The notes: generated by a model from the sequence alone, not told the origin. A stretch of 64,000 bases of DNA from JANMES01 sp038329865 (GCA_038329865.1 JBBQNK010000007.1:59092-123091), one strand, 5' to 3'. Shown: positions 36,891-45,572, counted from the stretch's first letter. A program made the numbers and translations.

Positions 36891-37484
36891 ACCACTCTTG
36901 AATTCCAGCAAGCCGGTTCCGAATTGGGTGGTCGTTCCCGAATGCGTCACCGTAGCACCGTCAATGGTGACTCCGCCGGCCCCGGTAGACGTACCGCCTG
37001 CATTAATCCGGCCGCTGCCGGCAAATGTCACATGACCTGTATAGACGTTGGCTCCACTCACGGTCAGGGTGTTAACACTGTTGTTGGTCCACGTTTGATC
37101 GACATCGGCGGTGATCTTGCCGATGGTCACGGCAGCCGCTCCCGACTCCATCGAAATGCCGCTCAACCCGATGGTCAGATTACTGGTGGCGAGGGTGACT
37201 GCCCCCGAAGTGGAACCAATTTGAACGCCTGCAATACTGGTGGTGCCGGCGTTCGGAGCAAAGAAGGGAGTCGTGTAATCGACGATATCGAAACGGGCGA
37301 TATCGGTGGTTGTATCGTTCGTCGGAAGTGTGTCCCAATTGCCGGCGGTAGCCCAGGCGGTGCTCATATCCCCGTCCCAATTTACAACAGTTGCCTTGGC
37401 GCTCGAACTCATGATCCCCAAACCGAACGCCGCTGAAGCAAATAGCGCGACGATCGCCCGCGCCTTAGAAAAGCTCTTCTGCAT
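36891..37484 (-). pseudogene. PEP-CTERM autotransporter-repeat protein, 5' part (split by IS3-family element)
   Basis: ATG 37484 has GGAGAG five bases upstream. The segment encodes a Sec signal peptide (KARAIVALFASAAFGLGIM, cleavage after AKA) followed by a typical opening for this family (TVVNWDGDMSTAWATAGNWD) and beta-strand repeats up to TQFGTGLLEFKSG, where the IS3-family element begins. With the element in place translation ends nine residues later inside it, giving a 207-residue truncated secreted product without the sorting tail. The promoter and leader appear undisturbed. Confidence 0.87.
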
Positions 37485-37827
37485 TTATCTCTCCAAGGGG
37501 CTTGAGAATTGTCCTAAACAACCGGAAAGCCCAAGATATACATTCCCCCTGGCACCAAAGTCACTGATCGGACTCTGCATCAATCAATTGATCGGGTCAA
37601 GAAAAAAAAGCCGTTTGATGGGAAGAAGAACGAAGAAAAACGGGTTCCCTAATTTTACATTTTTTTAAAAAATCGGGAACTGAAGGCTGATATGCGGGAT
37701 TACCACTGATATCTTTTTTTAGAAAAAAAAATATAAAAAGTACGGATTCACTATCGATTCATACTGCCCATACTTGCGACGCAGTCCTCCCGCAGCTTCG
37801 CCGATTAATTCAAATGGGTTGGGATGG
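37485..37827. other. Gene-free AT-rich leader/promoter region
   Basis: About 340 bases without a supportable gene. The stretch is much richer in A and T than its surroundings, with runs such as TTTTTTTAAAAAA (near 37662) and A9 (near 37723). It lies upstream of the PEP-CTERM gene and probably holds its promoter. The palindrome CAATCAATTGAT (near 37580) could be part of a control site. The region ends at the left end of the second DDE insertion sequence. Confidence 0.5.
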
Positions 37828-38688
37828 CTCTGTATAGAACCGATCCAGTATTACTAAAGACGATCGCGACGTTTGCGTCAGGACCATCAACAGCATGTCA
37901 CGCCGACGGCTCCGGTACGTCCGGCCACGCAGGCCGGGCCGGGTCCGGATAAGAGGGTCACTACTTGCCCTGTAGAAAAGCGTCATAAAGAACACAACGA
38001 TCAGCATGACGTTGTGGGTCAGTACTTTCAACATCGCCTCGGCCGAGCGGGCTTGGTCGCTTCGGGCTCCGACGACGCTGCCGAGGTTTTGTTTGATCAT
38101 GCTCGCCACCGTTTCGGCCTGCCAGCGTTGGCCGTAGCGGTGGTCGCGGTAGCGTTTCATCAGCCGGCGGTACTCGGTTGAGGGGAGTTTCTCCGTCGGT
38201 CTTCCCAGCAGTGGCGGGATCACGCTCCGTACCCCGCAGCCGTCACGCGCGAAGCGGTGATTCGATTCGGTGTCGTACCCCGCGTCCGCCAGGATCGTGC
38301 CGACGCCGACTCTCCGCAGTGTGCCGAACAACAGCCGCCGAAAGCTGTTCAGATCGACCATCGGGCCGATCACGGCGTAGGCGTTGAGGATCAGATGCGT
38401 GTCGCTGTCGCAGACCAGCTCGAGCTTGGGGAAAGTGCTGTACCCGACGATCTGCTCGATTTTACGGCAGTTTTGCCGGCGTTTGACGAAGTAGCGGCTG
38501 GCGCGGGAGGTATCAAAGCCTGTCGAGTCGGCCGCGGCGAGGTCGATCAGGCTCCGGCTTTTTTTGTTTTTCCCGGTACCGCTCGACGGTCGTGCCGAGC
38601 AGTTGCTGGACGGGACCGTCGTCGAGCAATCGGGCCGCCGCCTTCTGCACCGTGGTGTAGTGCGGCAGCGTGACCAGACCGAGTTCAC
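37810..38688 (-). pseudogene. DDE transposase, C-terminal frame
   Basis: From about 38560 downward this frame encodes the catalytic part of an IS4/IS5-type transposase: SLIDLAAADSTGFDTSRAS (first Asp), TILADAGYDTESNHRF (second Asp) and YGQRWQAETVASMIKQNLG (Glu). The residues upstream in this frame (MNSVWSRCRTTPRCRRRR) are out-of-frame translation of the N-terminal part. The last residues DRFYTEPSQPI read through the left terminal repeat into flanking DNA. Joining to the N-terminal frame needs a +1 (or -2) shift at the A5-C-A7 tract (38559-38571). It is either inactivated or expressed by slippage. Confidence 0.75.
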
Positions 38689-38966
38689 GGCACAGTTCCG
38701 GCATGTCCTCCAGCAGCGCGATCAGGCCGCGGTAGTCCTGCCGCTGATGCGTCTTGAGCACGAGCAGGGCGAACAGCTGGTGCTGGGTGAACTTGCGTGG
38801 GCTGTAGCGGTGCGAGTAGGCCGGCAGCGTCCGCCGGGCCACTTCAAACGCTTCGAGCGTGACCTTGCGAGGGGATTTGGAGGTTCGTTCATCCGGCATC
38901 TTCTACCGACACAATCCAACTTGCGCTACCGAACGAGCGCCGAACTTATCGAGGTATTATACAGAA
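37828..38966 (-). mobile_element. Second IS4/IS5-superfamily element, transposase out of frame
   Basis: Imperfect terminal inverted repeats (37828-37841 and 38953-38966; 11 of 14 match, core TCTGTATA) bound ~1139 bases with a DDE transposase in two frames. I see no clear target duplication. The transposase stop falls outside the left repeat, at 37810 in flanking DNA, so either the element was slightly trimmed or its true end differs from the one I drew. It is related to the intact element at 30.7 kb but clearly divergent. Confidence 0.72.
38513..38899 (-). pseudogene. DDE transposase, N-terminal frame
   Basis: ATG 38899 opens a 128-residue frame whose first ~110 residues (EAFEVARRTLPAYSHRYSPR, QHQLFALLVLKTHQRQDYRG) match the N-terminal domain of the intact transposase at 30.8 kb (HLPAY, FSRKD, QLFTCLVL). 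After ERYREKQKK, at the A-rich tract, the frame loses homology and stops at 38513, while the catalytic domain continues in another frame. As annotated it is a non-catalytic fragment. Confidence 0.75.
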
Positions 38967-39032
38967 CGGGTGGTGATTCCTTCCTGTCACGCGACGACGA
39001 GGTCTTTTAGCCGCTGCGCTGCGATTGAAGTG

Positions 39033-40103
39033 CTATTCCGCGCTCAATGTGCTCTCGTCGTCTAGCAGGCCGTAGGTCAGAATTGCCTTCTGCATCATCG
39101 GCGGATCGGTATTGAGATGTTCGACGACCTGGTTTGTCGCGATGCTCCAATCGTAAAAGCGGGAATCCTCCACCCCATTTCCGAGATCGTCCAGGATGTC
39201 GGCGGCTAAGTCGCCGCGGTCTTCGACGAGATCGCCTTGGGCGCCTGACGTGGCTGTCAGCGCGCTGTTGGTAAGCACTCGGGCAACCATCACCGCTTTC
39301 CACGCGTCGATCAATTCCGGCGACGGCGTTTCATTTCGCTTTGCAAGCCATGCGGCGGTCTGGGTGGCCAGTTGCTCGGCTGCGGGGGAAAATCGGCGGA
39401 GCATCGCATCGACTAGTTCGTCCGCGGCATCCGGGTCGATCGGGTCATCCATTTGATCGTCGTAGTCCGACGCATCGTCGTTGAGATATTCGCCGGTCGA
39501 CTGGTCCTTGAAAGGCGCGTCATCGAGGAATTGAAAGGCAACGTCCTTCCGCTGAATAAAGTCATCAAACGACTCGCCGATCAGGCGTTGGCGGAGGTCT
39601 TCGGGGTGGCCGGCAAATTCCCTGGCGAACCTGGAGACGTCCGCCTCCTCCCACCCCTCGACGCCGCCGATCAGTGAAACGGTTTTCGTCCAATCGGCCG
39701 GCAGCCGCATGCCGTGCTCGTGAGCCCAGCGAATTCCGCCGGCGATGAGGGAGCGGGCGGCGTCGAGCGATACGCGTCGCATCGCGATCCCTTGATCGGC
39801 CGATGCGTCCAGGAAATCTTCCAGGTCATCGTGAATGACATTCAGTTGCGTCCAGGCGTCTTTGAGACCAACCACGCCTATATCCACCAGAAAACAGGCG
39901 ATGCCCGCCAACGAGCCGACGCGCTTGTAGACGAAAATCTGGGACTGGCCCAGCGTTTCAAAATCTTCCGACATCCAGCACTCGATCTCGCCCGGCGAAT
40001 CGGCAAGCCGCTTGATCGGACTGACCGATTGCCGCCGACGCGATTCGTGATGCTTGGACTTTCGCTTCAACCTCTGCCGCTGCTTTTTGTCGGCCTTGGA
40101 CAT
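39033..40103 (-). CDS. Hypothetical protein with basic N-terminus and acidic middle
   Basis: The 356-residue protein starts with a strongly basic segment (MSKADKKQRQRLKRKSKHHE) and is otherwise helical and acidic, with an Asp-rich linker (NDDASDYDDQMDDPIDPD, near residue 210). No signal peptide, membrane helix or catalytic motif is recognisable. The basic head and acidic body suggest a cytoplasmic nucleic-acid- or ribosome-associated protein, but that is speculation. The gene stands alone between the second insertion sequence and the GH4 gene, with 54 bases separating it from the latter's stop. Confidence 0.6.
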   Translation of the reverse strand: MSKADKKQRQRLKRKSKHHESRRRQSVSPIKRLADSPGEIECWMSEDFETLGQSQIFVYKRVGSLAGIACFLVDIGVVGLKDAWTQLNVIHDDLEDFLDASADQGIAMRRVSLDAARSLIAGGIRWAHEHGMRLPADWTKTVSLIGGVEGWEEADVSRFAREFAGHPEDLRQRLIGESFDDFIQRKDVAFQFLDDAPFKDQSTGEYLNDDASDYDDQMDDPIDPDAADELVDAMLRRFSPAAEQLATQTAAWLAKRNETPSPELIDAWKAVMVARVLTNSALTATSGAQGDLVEDRGDLAADILDDLGNGVEDSRFYDWSIATNQVVEHLNTDPPMMQKAILTYGLLDDESTLSAE

Positions 40104-40157
40104 GGACCACCTTTGCGTTCTGCGAAAAACAAAGGAACATCAACTTGTCCGCGCATT

Positions 40158-41735
40158 CTACTTATATCCCGGCAGGTATTCCTTCTCCGCGTCGAACATT
40201 TCGTTCGCCATCTTGCGGATTTCGCGCGGGCTGAGGACTGCGGCCGTCAGCGGGTCGAGGAAGAGGGCGTGCACGGCGGCTTCCTTGTTCTTTTCGATGC
40301 AGGCTTTCGCTGCGAGATCGAAGTACGCCATCTGGCTGCGGCAGACGGCGGCCATCTGTGGGGGGAGCGAGCCGTAGCGCGTCGGGTTGATTCCGTTGCG
40401 GTCGATCATGCAGGCGACTTCCACCACGCCGTCGCCGGGGAGGTTGGTGATGAGTTTTCCGCCTTCGCCGCTACCGCGTTGGCCGGGTTTTTCGCTGTTG
40501 TTCATCACGTTGCCGTGGATGCGGAAAGGGCAGTCCTTCTCGCGGGCCTCGATGATCCAGGTGGCGTATTCCCACGAGCGTTTGAGGTCGGTTTTCTCCT
40601 CGCCGGTGACGAGGCGGTCGCGCTTGGCGTCGGCGTTTTGGCGCCACATCGGCCAGTTCGTCGCGTAGAAGCGGGAGCCGCCGTCGTAATTCCGCCGTAG
40701 GAGTTTTTTGCCCTCGGCGTTCTTGCGGTAGTACGGCAGGTACTCGCTGAGGTGGCCGGAGCTTTCGGTGATGAACGCGCCGAACTGCACGCACATGTCC
40801 TTGCGGATCAGGTCCTTCCCCTTGTACGGCTGCTGCGATTTGCCGGACCAGTCGATGTTCTGCGCATCGAACACGGCGATGCCGGCCTCGGCCTCGGCGA
40901 TGCCTTCTTCGATCTCTTTCTTGAACTTCTCGTACAGCACTTTGGCGTACAGGTCCGCGCCCTGGTGCTTGAGCTTCGTGAACCACGCCAGGTGATTCAC
41001 GCCGGCGCATTCCCATTCCATTTCTTCGTACGGCACGCCGGCGTAACCGGCGAGCAGGTGACTCGTCCCCTGCACGCTGTGGCACAGGCCGACGAGCTGA
41101 ATCTCCGGCACGGCCCGCCCGGCGGCGCAGATCATCATGCTCATCGGATTCGTGTAGTTGAGCATGATCGCCTGCGGGCAGATCTCGCGCATGTCGCGCA
41201 GAATGTCGAGGAAGACCGGGATCGTCCGCATCCCCTTGAACAGCCCGCCCGGGCCGAGCGTATCGCCGATGCATTGATCGACGCCGTACTTGAGCGGGAT
41301 GTCGTTCTCAAACCCCACGCACTTGGTGCCGGAAACTTCCACGCAGCAGACGGCGTAGTCGGTGCCCTTCAGCACGTCTTTGCGATTGGCCGACGAGCGA
41401 ACGGTCCAGCCGTTCTCGCGGCCGGTGTCTTTGATCAGCTGCGCGATCACCTTGTGCATCGTGCCGAGCCGCTTGGTGTCGGTATCGACCAGGCGAAGCT
41501 CGCCACGATCGGCTCCCGGCATGAGCAGCACGTCGCGACAAAGCGTGGGGCAGAAGCCCGACCCCGCGCCGAGGAACGTGATGTTGATCGGCCGGGTGAT
41601 ATTGCCCTTCAGCCCTTCCTGCGAATCCGCCGCCTTGGTGTGGGCGGCATGGCCGGTCTCAGCCTTGGGGGCTTCGACTTTGGGCGCGGCTTTGGTCGTT
41701 TTTCCGTTCTTCTTCGTAGCGGTGGCAGTGGCCAT
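40158..41735 (-). CDS. Glycoside hydrolase family 4 (alpha-galactosidase/alpha-glucosidase type)
   Basis: The 525-residue enzyme has the GH4 set: NAD-binding ITFLGAGSGFCPTL (near residue 52), NYTNPMSMM (near 190), the metal-binding GLCHSVQG (near 217) and GVNHLAWF (near 243). GH4 enzymes use NAD+ and a divalent metal, usually Mn2+, to oxidise C3 transiently and cleave glycosidic bonds by elimination. The cysteine/histidine pair marks the metal site. Residues 1-45 form an Ala/Lys/Thr-rich extension absent from typical members. The gene is divergent from an AraC-type regulator gene, which probably controls it through the AT-rich space between them. Substrate class (galactosides versus glucosides or glucuronides) is undecided. 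Confidence 0.9.
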   Translation of the reverse strand: MATATATKKNGKTTKAAPKVEAPKAETGHAAHTKAADSQEGLKGNITRPINITFLGAGSGFCPTLCRDVLLMPGADRGELRLVDTDTKRLGTMHKVIAQLIKDTGRENGWTVRSSANRKDVLKGTDYAVCCVEVSGTKCVGFENDIPLKYGVDQCIGDTLGPGGLFKGMRTIPVFLDILRDMREICPQAIMLNYTNPMSMMICAAGRAVPEIQLVGLCHSVQGTSHLLAGYAGVPYEEMEWECAGVNHLAWFTKLKHQGADLYAKVLYEKFKKEIEEGIAEAEAGIAVFDAQNIDWSGKSQQPYKGKDLIRKDMCVQFGAFITESSGHLSEYLPYYRKNAEGKKLLRRNYDGGSRFYATNWPMWRQNADAKRDRLVTGEEKTDLKRSWEYATWIIEAREKDCPFRIHGNVMNNSEKPGQRGSGEGGKLITNLPGDGVVEVACMIDRNGINPTRYGSLPPQMAAVCRSQMAYFDLAAKACIEKNKEAAVHALFLDPLTAAVLSPREIRKMANEMFDAEKEYLPGYK

Positions 41736-41766
41736 GGTGGCGGTTCTCCGGGGTTAAAAGTTGAAG

Positions 41767-41845
41767 ATGTGACTAGATTAGCGACGTTAATCTGCCTATA
41801 AAATAGCAGCAATGGGATAAAAATAGTATAAATGTGATATTCTGG
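41767..41845. promoter_or_regulatory. AT-rich divergent promoter region between GH4 and AraC genes
   Basis: This ~80-base stretch upstream of the GH4 start is far more AT-rich than its surroundings and contains TATAAAAT and TAGTATAAAT strings. It lies between the GH4 gene and the repeat element preceding the AraC-type gene, the usual place for a regulator's operator and divergent promoters. No specific operator was identified. Confidence 0.35.
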
Positions 41846-41851
41846 ACGGGC

Positions 41852-41970
41852 CTTACTCCTTCTCCCGGTACGCCCGGAGAAGGGGGGATGAGGGGTCTGG
41901 TTCAATGGGCGATTACTGCGCGGATTTGCAGAACCCTCACCCTACCCTCTCCCGGAATACCGGGAGAGGG
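41852..41970. repeat. CCGGGAGAGG-family palindromic element (copy 1)
   Basis: A composite of two head-to-head palindromes: CTCCCGGTACGCCCGGAGAAGG near the left edge and CTCTCCCGGAATACCGGGAG near the right. They are linked by a ~40-base variable middle and the string CAGAACCCTCACCCTACC. The same arrangement recurs at 42901-43020 and 45573-45712, and an inverted pair of half-elements at 51286-51444. It separates the GH4 gene from the AraC-type gene. Confidence 0.9.
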
Positions 41971-41994
41971 ACAGAGCAGCGCGAGCTTGCGACC

Positions 41995-42856
41995 ATGAAA
42001 CCTCAACCGACCCAAGCCAACTCCCCCGAACCCATGGCTGCGCACCGCCGAGCCGCTGCTCTGGCTCGGGGCGGCTGGGCATGAAGTCCATCGCGACACG
42101 TCGTACTACTTCGACACCCGCCAGCGCGTCGAGCGGCCGCACTTTACGCTGCAGTTCACTTTGTCCGGCGAAGGCTTCTACCAGGACCGGCGCGGCCGCA
42201 CATTGTTACCCACTGGCTGGGCTTTTCTGGCGATTATCCCCGGCGAGTTCGAGTACGGCTTCGCGCCGCAGAGCACTTCGTCGTACGAACTGGTTTTTCT
42301 TTCGCTCGGCGGGGCAGAGTCGATGCTCTGGCACGAGCGCATCACTGCCGCGTTCGGCCACGCGCTCAATCTCACCGCGGCCGAGCGCATCGGGCCGTTG
42401 ATGCTTTCGCTCGCGCGGGCACGACAATCGGGGTTGATGCCCGACCGCTACCTGCTCTCGGCCCAGATCTACCAGCTACTGATGGAAATCTACAGCTCGC
42501 TCAACCGCACGCGACTCTCGACTTCTCCCCGCGTCACCCACGCCATGCGGCTGATCGCCACGCACGCCAACGAGCCGAGTTTCGGGATCAACCAGTTGGC
42601 CGGCGCGATGGACTGCTCTCGCGAGCACCTGACCCGCCTCTTCCGCGCCGCCACCGGCGTAAGCCCGAGCGACTATCTCACGCAGCAGCGATTGCGCCGC
42701 GCCGCCGAGGCACTGCGGGCCGGCGACGACAAGTTGGAGACGATCGCCCGGCGGTGCGGATTTTCCAGCGCGAATTATTTCTGCCGGACGTTCAGGCAGC
42801 ATGTGGGGACGACGCCGGCGCGGTTTCGCAGGCAGCCGTGGTTGATGGGGCCGTGA
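41995..42856 (+). CDS. AraC-family transcriptional regulator, probably frameshifted near its start
   Basis: The continuous frame from about 41999 to 42856 encodes a full AraC-type protein: a cupin-like N-terminal part (HFTLQFTLSGEGFYQDRRGR) and a C-terminal double helix-turn-helix (FGINQLAGAMDCSREHLTRL, then ETIARRCGFSSANYFCRTFR and GTTPARFRR). However, its first in-frame start codon is TTG 42161, which would delete the domain's first strands. ATG 41995 is in another frame and would join perfectly (NSP-NPWLRTAEPLLWLGAAG) if the C5 run at 42023-42027 were C4. It is either a frameshifted gene, an unusual start, or a sequencing error. It presumably regulates the divergent GH4 gene. Confidence 0.8.
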
Positions 42857-42863
42857 GGATTCA

Positions 42864-42886
42864 CCGCGAACTTGCGTTCGCGGCTA
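42864..42886. repeat. CCGCGAAC-family half-element (copy 2)
   Basis: The sequence contains CCGCGAAC-TTGC-GTTCGCGG, a perfect 8-base stem with a 4-base loop, and matches the right arm of the 10.1-kb element at 21 of 24 positions. It starts eight bases after the AraC stop codon and could act as a terminator-like hairpin. Confidence 0.7.
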
Positions 42887-42900
42887 TGGAGGAATTTCGT

Positions 42901-43020
42901 CTTACTCCTTCTCCCGGTATCCCGGGAGAAGGGGGGATGAGGGTTCTGTTCCAACGGACAATTACTGCGCGAATTAGCAGAACCCTCACCCTACCCTCTC
43001 CCGGAATACCGGGCGAGGAA
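42901..43020. repeat. CCGGGAGAGG-family palindromic element (copy 2)
   Basis: Same composite layout as at 41852-41970: CTTACTCCTTCTCCCGGTAT, a GGGGGGATGAGGGTTCTG arm, a variable ~35-base middle, then CAGAACCCTCACCCTACCCT and a terminal CCGGAATACCGG palindrome. It fills the gap between the AraC-type gene and the sialidase-like gene. Confidence 0.9.
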
Positions 43021-43044
43021 CAAACGCGGACGCGCCGCGATCGC

Positions 43045-44181
43045 TCAATAAAAAATCAAAAACGACCCGTCCGCCTTTGCCACCGCCGCCGGGTAGCTCC
43101 AGGCGGGCAGATTCGGCGCCTCGCCCGACTGGTTTTCCAGTGGCTGGCCGAGGGAGTCGAAGACGTGCCACGCGAGCGTGCCGCCCTTCTTCCAGGCCGT
43201 GCCTACCCCGCGGGCGATGAGGATTTCGCCGGCGGAATTCACCGCCATTGCCGGGTATTTCCCTTTGCCGGCGAACGTGGTGGAGAACGACTTACCGTCC
43301 ACCGGATTGATCCGCTGCAGGTACAGCGCGCCGCTGGTTTCGTACGCAGCCAGCAGCGTGTCTTTGGTGCTGAGCAGATCGAAATTACTCATCAGGCACA
43401 CGCCGAGCTTCATTGGCGCGAGCTCTTCATTGAGGACCGACTTGGTCACGTCGCGATCGGTCATGAAGAGCATCGTGCCGCGATGGACCGCTTCATCGGC
43501 CTTGCGGTAAAGCCCGACCACCCCGCCGCCCGGAGCAACGGCGATATGCAGCGAACAGCAGGCGCACGTGCCCAGGTGCTGATCGGCCGCGACGGGAAAT
43601 TCCTTCGCGAAAGTTTTGCCGTCGTCGGAAGATTTCGTCAGCCACACGAGCCGCCCCTGCTCGCCGGCCTTGGGCGAAATCGGCGCGTGCCACGCGATGT
43701 AAACGTGCCCCGCGCCATCCGCCGCGATCGACCCGCCTCCGTCCATGCCCGGCTGGGCGGCGATCACGTTTTTCTGCGGCTCGAAGCGTTTGCCGTCGTC
43801 GGTGGTGCGGGTGTAGAGCATCGGCGTGCTGTCGCCGGGCGCCTTGGGCGTGGCGATGGACGAACCCATCCACGCCACGTGCACGCGCCCGTCGCGGCCG
43901 ATCGCCATCTGCGCGCCGCGCACGCTGCCGATCGATAACGCGCTGCCGTCCTTCGAATTCACCTGGACCGGCTTGGAAAATTTCTCGCCGTCTTTGCTGG
44001 TGACGTAATAGAGATCGCCCTTGTCTTCAGGGCCTTTGTAGTAAATAAGATGAATCGTCCCTTTCGCATCGACCGCCGCCTGCGGCTCGATGCCGCCATT
44101 AGGAACGCGGATAATTTTCACGTCGGCCCCGGCGATCGTCGTCATGAAAAGGATCAGCAGAAATGGAATGAATCGTTTCAT
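43045..44181 (-). CDS. Secreted sialidase-superfamily beta-propeller protein (Asp-box repeats)
   Basis: ATG 44181 is chosen because GGGAAA lies just upstream and the protein then starts directly with a signal peptide (MKRFIPFLLILFMTTIAGA). An in-frame start at 44196 adds five residues. The 378-residue product contains Asp-box motifs (SKDGEKF, TDDGKRF, SSDDGKTF) at roughly 65-100-residue intervals, as in six-bladed exo-sialidase-like propellers, and a GTCACCSLH segment (near residue 205). Asp boxes are structural, and I cannot confirm the sialidase arginine triad, so enzymatic activity is uncertain. It is probably periplasmic and involved in glycan binding or cleavage. Confidence 0.78.
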   Translation of the reverse strand: MKRFIPFLLILFMTTIAGADVKIIRVPNGGIEPQAAVDAKGTIHLIYYKGPEDKGDLYYVTSKDGEKFSKPVQVNSKDGSALSIGSVRGAQMAIGRDGRVHVAWMGSSIATPKAPGDSTPMLYTRTTDDGKRFEPQKNVIAAQPGMDGGGSIAADGAGHVYIAWHAPISPKAGEQGRLVWLTKSSDDGKTFAKEFPVAADQHLGTCACCSLHIAVAPGGGVVGLYRKADEAVHRGTMLFMTDRDVTKSVLNEELAPMKLGVCLMSNFDLLSTKDTLLAAYETSGALYLQRINPVDGKSFSTTFAGKGKYPAMAVNSAGEILIARGVGTAWKKGGTLAWHVFDSLGQPLENQSGEAPNLPAWSYPAAVAKADGSFLIFY

Positions 44182-44221
44182 AGATTTCCCGGTCATACCG
44201 ATATTCTAGACCATTCGCGAA

Positions 44222-45559
44222 TCAGAATTGATCCGCGATGTCGATCGGCCAGTAGAGCCTCGCAAAATCCTGGTTGCCCGCGGCTTCGCACGACTCCGCC
44301 TGCTCAATATACCGCCCATCCCGCCACGCGATGCCGGCCTGGCGGAGAATTTTTGACAGCCGAGTGCGCGCCGGCGGGAGGTGCACCTCCGCTTCCAACT
44401 CGGGAAACGGCCACGGCCGATCGGCGGCGGCGTACAGGGCGAGAAAATCCACCGCCCCGCGCAGCGATCGCCCATCCGCCGAGCGGTAACTCCACAAATC
44501 CACGCCGACGTGCCGGCCCATCCGCGCGAGCGTAAAAAATCCGTTCAGATTCATCGAACTGTACGACAGCGACCGCGTCCGCGCCAGCTCGTGCGGCTGG
44601 CGGCCGTCAGGCAAGATCTGCGTATCAATCCGCCGCGCCGGCACGGCAGCGATCACCTCGCGGGCGATCTCCTTTCGCCCCGCGAACAGCGCGAACGCCG
44701 CCAGCTGCGCGTCGCACCACGTGGCGTGGTTGTTGTGCTCGTTCCGCTCGGCGATGCCGTACGGGTGCGTGAGCATCCAGTCGAGAAATTCGCTGAACCA
44801 CGATTGGATGGCCGCGAAATCAGCATCGCCGAGCGCGCCGATCCGCCGGAGCATCACGCACGCGTCGACCACGTTGATCAAATCGTGCGTATCGATCAGC
44901 CCGATCCCGCGGCCGTCACAAATGCCGGGGATGGATTGGCCGAAACGAAGATTCGGATTCATCCGCGTGGAGGGGTCGATGAACCAGACGCGGAGGCGTG
45001 CGACGGCACTGGCGGCGAAATCGCGAGAGGCCAGTGGTGTTGCCGGTGAAGATTTTTCTGCGTCGTCGTCAAGATCGCGAGAGTCTCTTTCGTTCGCCAA
45101 TTTATCCGCGAAGGCGCTAGCGACCGTCGGCCCAGAACCGGCCGGCCGCTCGCTTGCGCCTTCGCGGGACATTTTCGCCGTATGGGAAGCCGTGAGCGGC
45201 CCATCAACCGCGCCGCCGAACTCTCCCAGCATCGCCGCGAGCGCGAGCGTCGCGATCGATTTGCAAAACGGTCCGAGTCGACCGCGGTCGTAACGCTCGC
45301 CGAAAAAATCCGGATTCACATGCCCGTCGCGCCGAACGTACGGCAGCCCGTCCGCCTTCGCCGGGTCTGGCCACCAGTACGGGCCGACGCTCCAGTAATC
45401 ATTGAGCGAGCCACCCGCCGGGGCCGACGGCTTTTGCGCGACGGACAGCATCGGACTCGCGACGGCGAGTTCCGCGGCGCGGGCGAGCGACGCTCGCGCG
45501 GCGCGATCGTGTTGTGCCGTCGCGATAAGTGCGAGGTTGAGGACGATGCCGCCGGTCAT
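44222..45559 (-). CDS. Alginate-lyase-family protein (alpha/alpha toroid)
   Basis: ATG 45559 is chosen because the frame upstream of it translates a repeat element. The 445-residue protein has the Alginate_lyase domain pattern: DYWSVGPYWWPDP (near residue 55), NPNLRFGQSIPG then GRGIGLIDT (near 205), and NEHNNHATWCDAQLAAFALF (near 275), where Asn/His residues act in catalysis in PL5-like lyases. I see no convincing signal peptide, unlike most family members. Between residues ~123 and ~183 there is a Ser/Ala/Arg/Asp-rich insertion coinciding with an inverted-repeat element (45106-45167). It probably cleaves uronic-acid-containing polysaccharide. Confidence 0.82.
   Translation of the reverse strand: MTGGIVLNLALIATAQHDRAARASLARAAELAVASPMLSVAQKPSAPAGGSLNDYWSVGPYWWPDPAKADGLPYVRRDGHVNPDFFGERYDRGRLGPFCKSIATLALAAMLGEFGGAVDGPLTASHTAKMSREGASERPAGSGPTVASAFADKLANERDSRDLDDDAEKSSPATPLASRDFAASAVARLRVWFIDPSTRMNPNLRFGQSIPGICDGRGIGLIDTHDLINVVDACVMLRRIGALGDADFAAIQSWFSEFLDWMLTHPYGIAERNEHNNHATWCDAQLAAFALFAGRKEIAREVIAAVPARRIDTQILPDGRQPHELARTRSLSYSSMNLNGFFTLARMGRHVGVDLWSYRSADGRSLRGAVDFLALYAAADRPWPFPELEAEVHLPPARTRLSKILRQAGIAWRDGRYIEQAESCEAAGNQDFARLYWPIDIADQF
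45106..45167. repeat. Inverted-repeat element inside the alginate-lyase-family coding sequence
   Basis: Arms 45106-45123 and 45150-45167 (CCGCGAAGGCGC(T/A)AGCGA) match at 17 of 18 positions in inverted orientation with a 26-base spacer. They encode part of a low-complexity insertion in the enzyme without breaking the frame. The layout matches the intergenic inverted repeats of this window, which suggests that a mobile palindromic element was accepted inside a gene. Confidence 0.75.
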
Positions 45560-45572
45560 AGTGAGTCGCCGT

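Noticed and set aside
37810..38966. Target duplication for the second DDE insertion sequence
   Set aside because: Flanks contain similar G-rich strings (GGGATGG and CGGGTGG), but no exact direct repeat abuts the terminal repeats.
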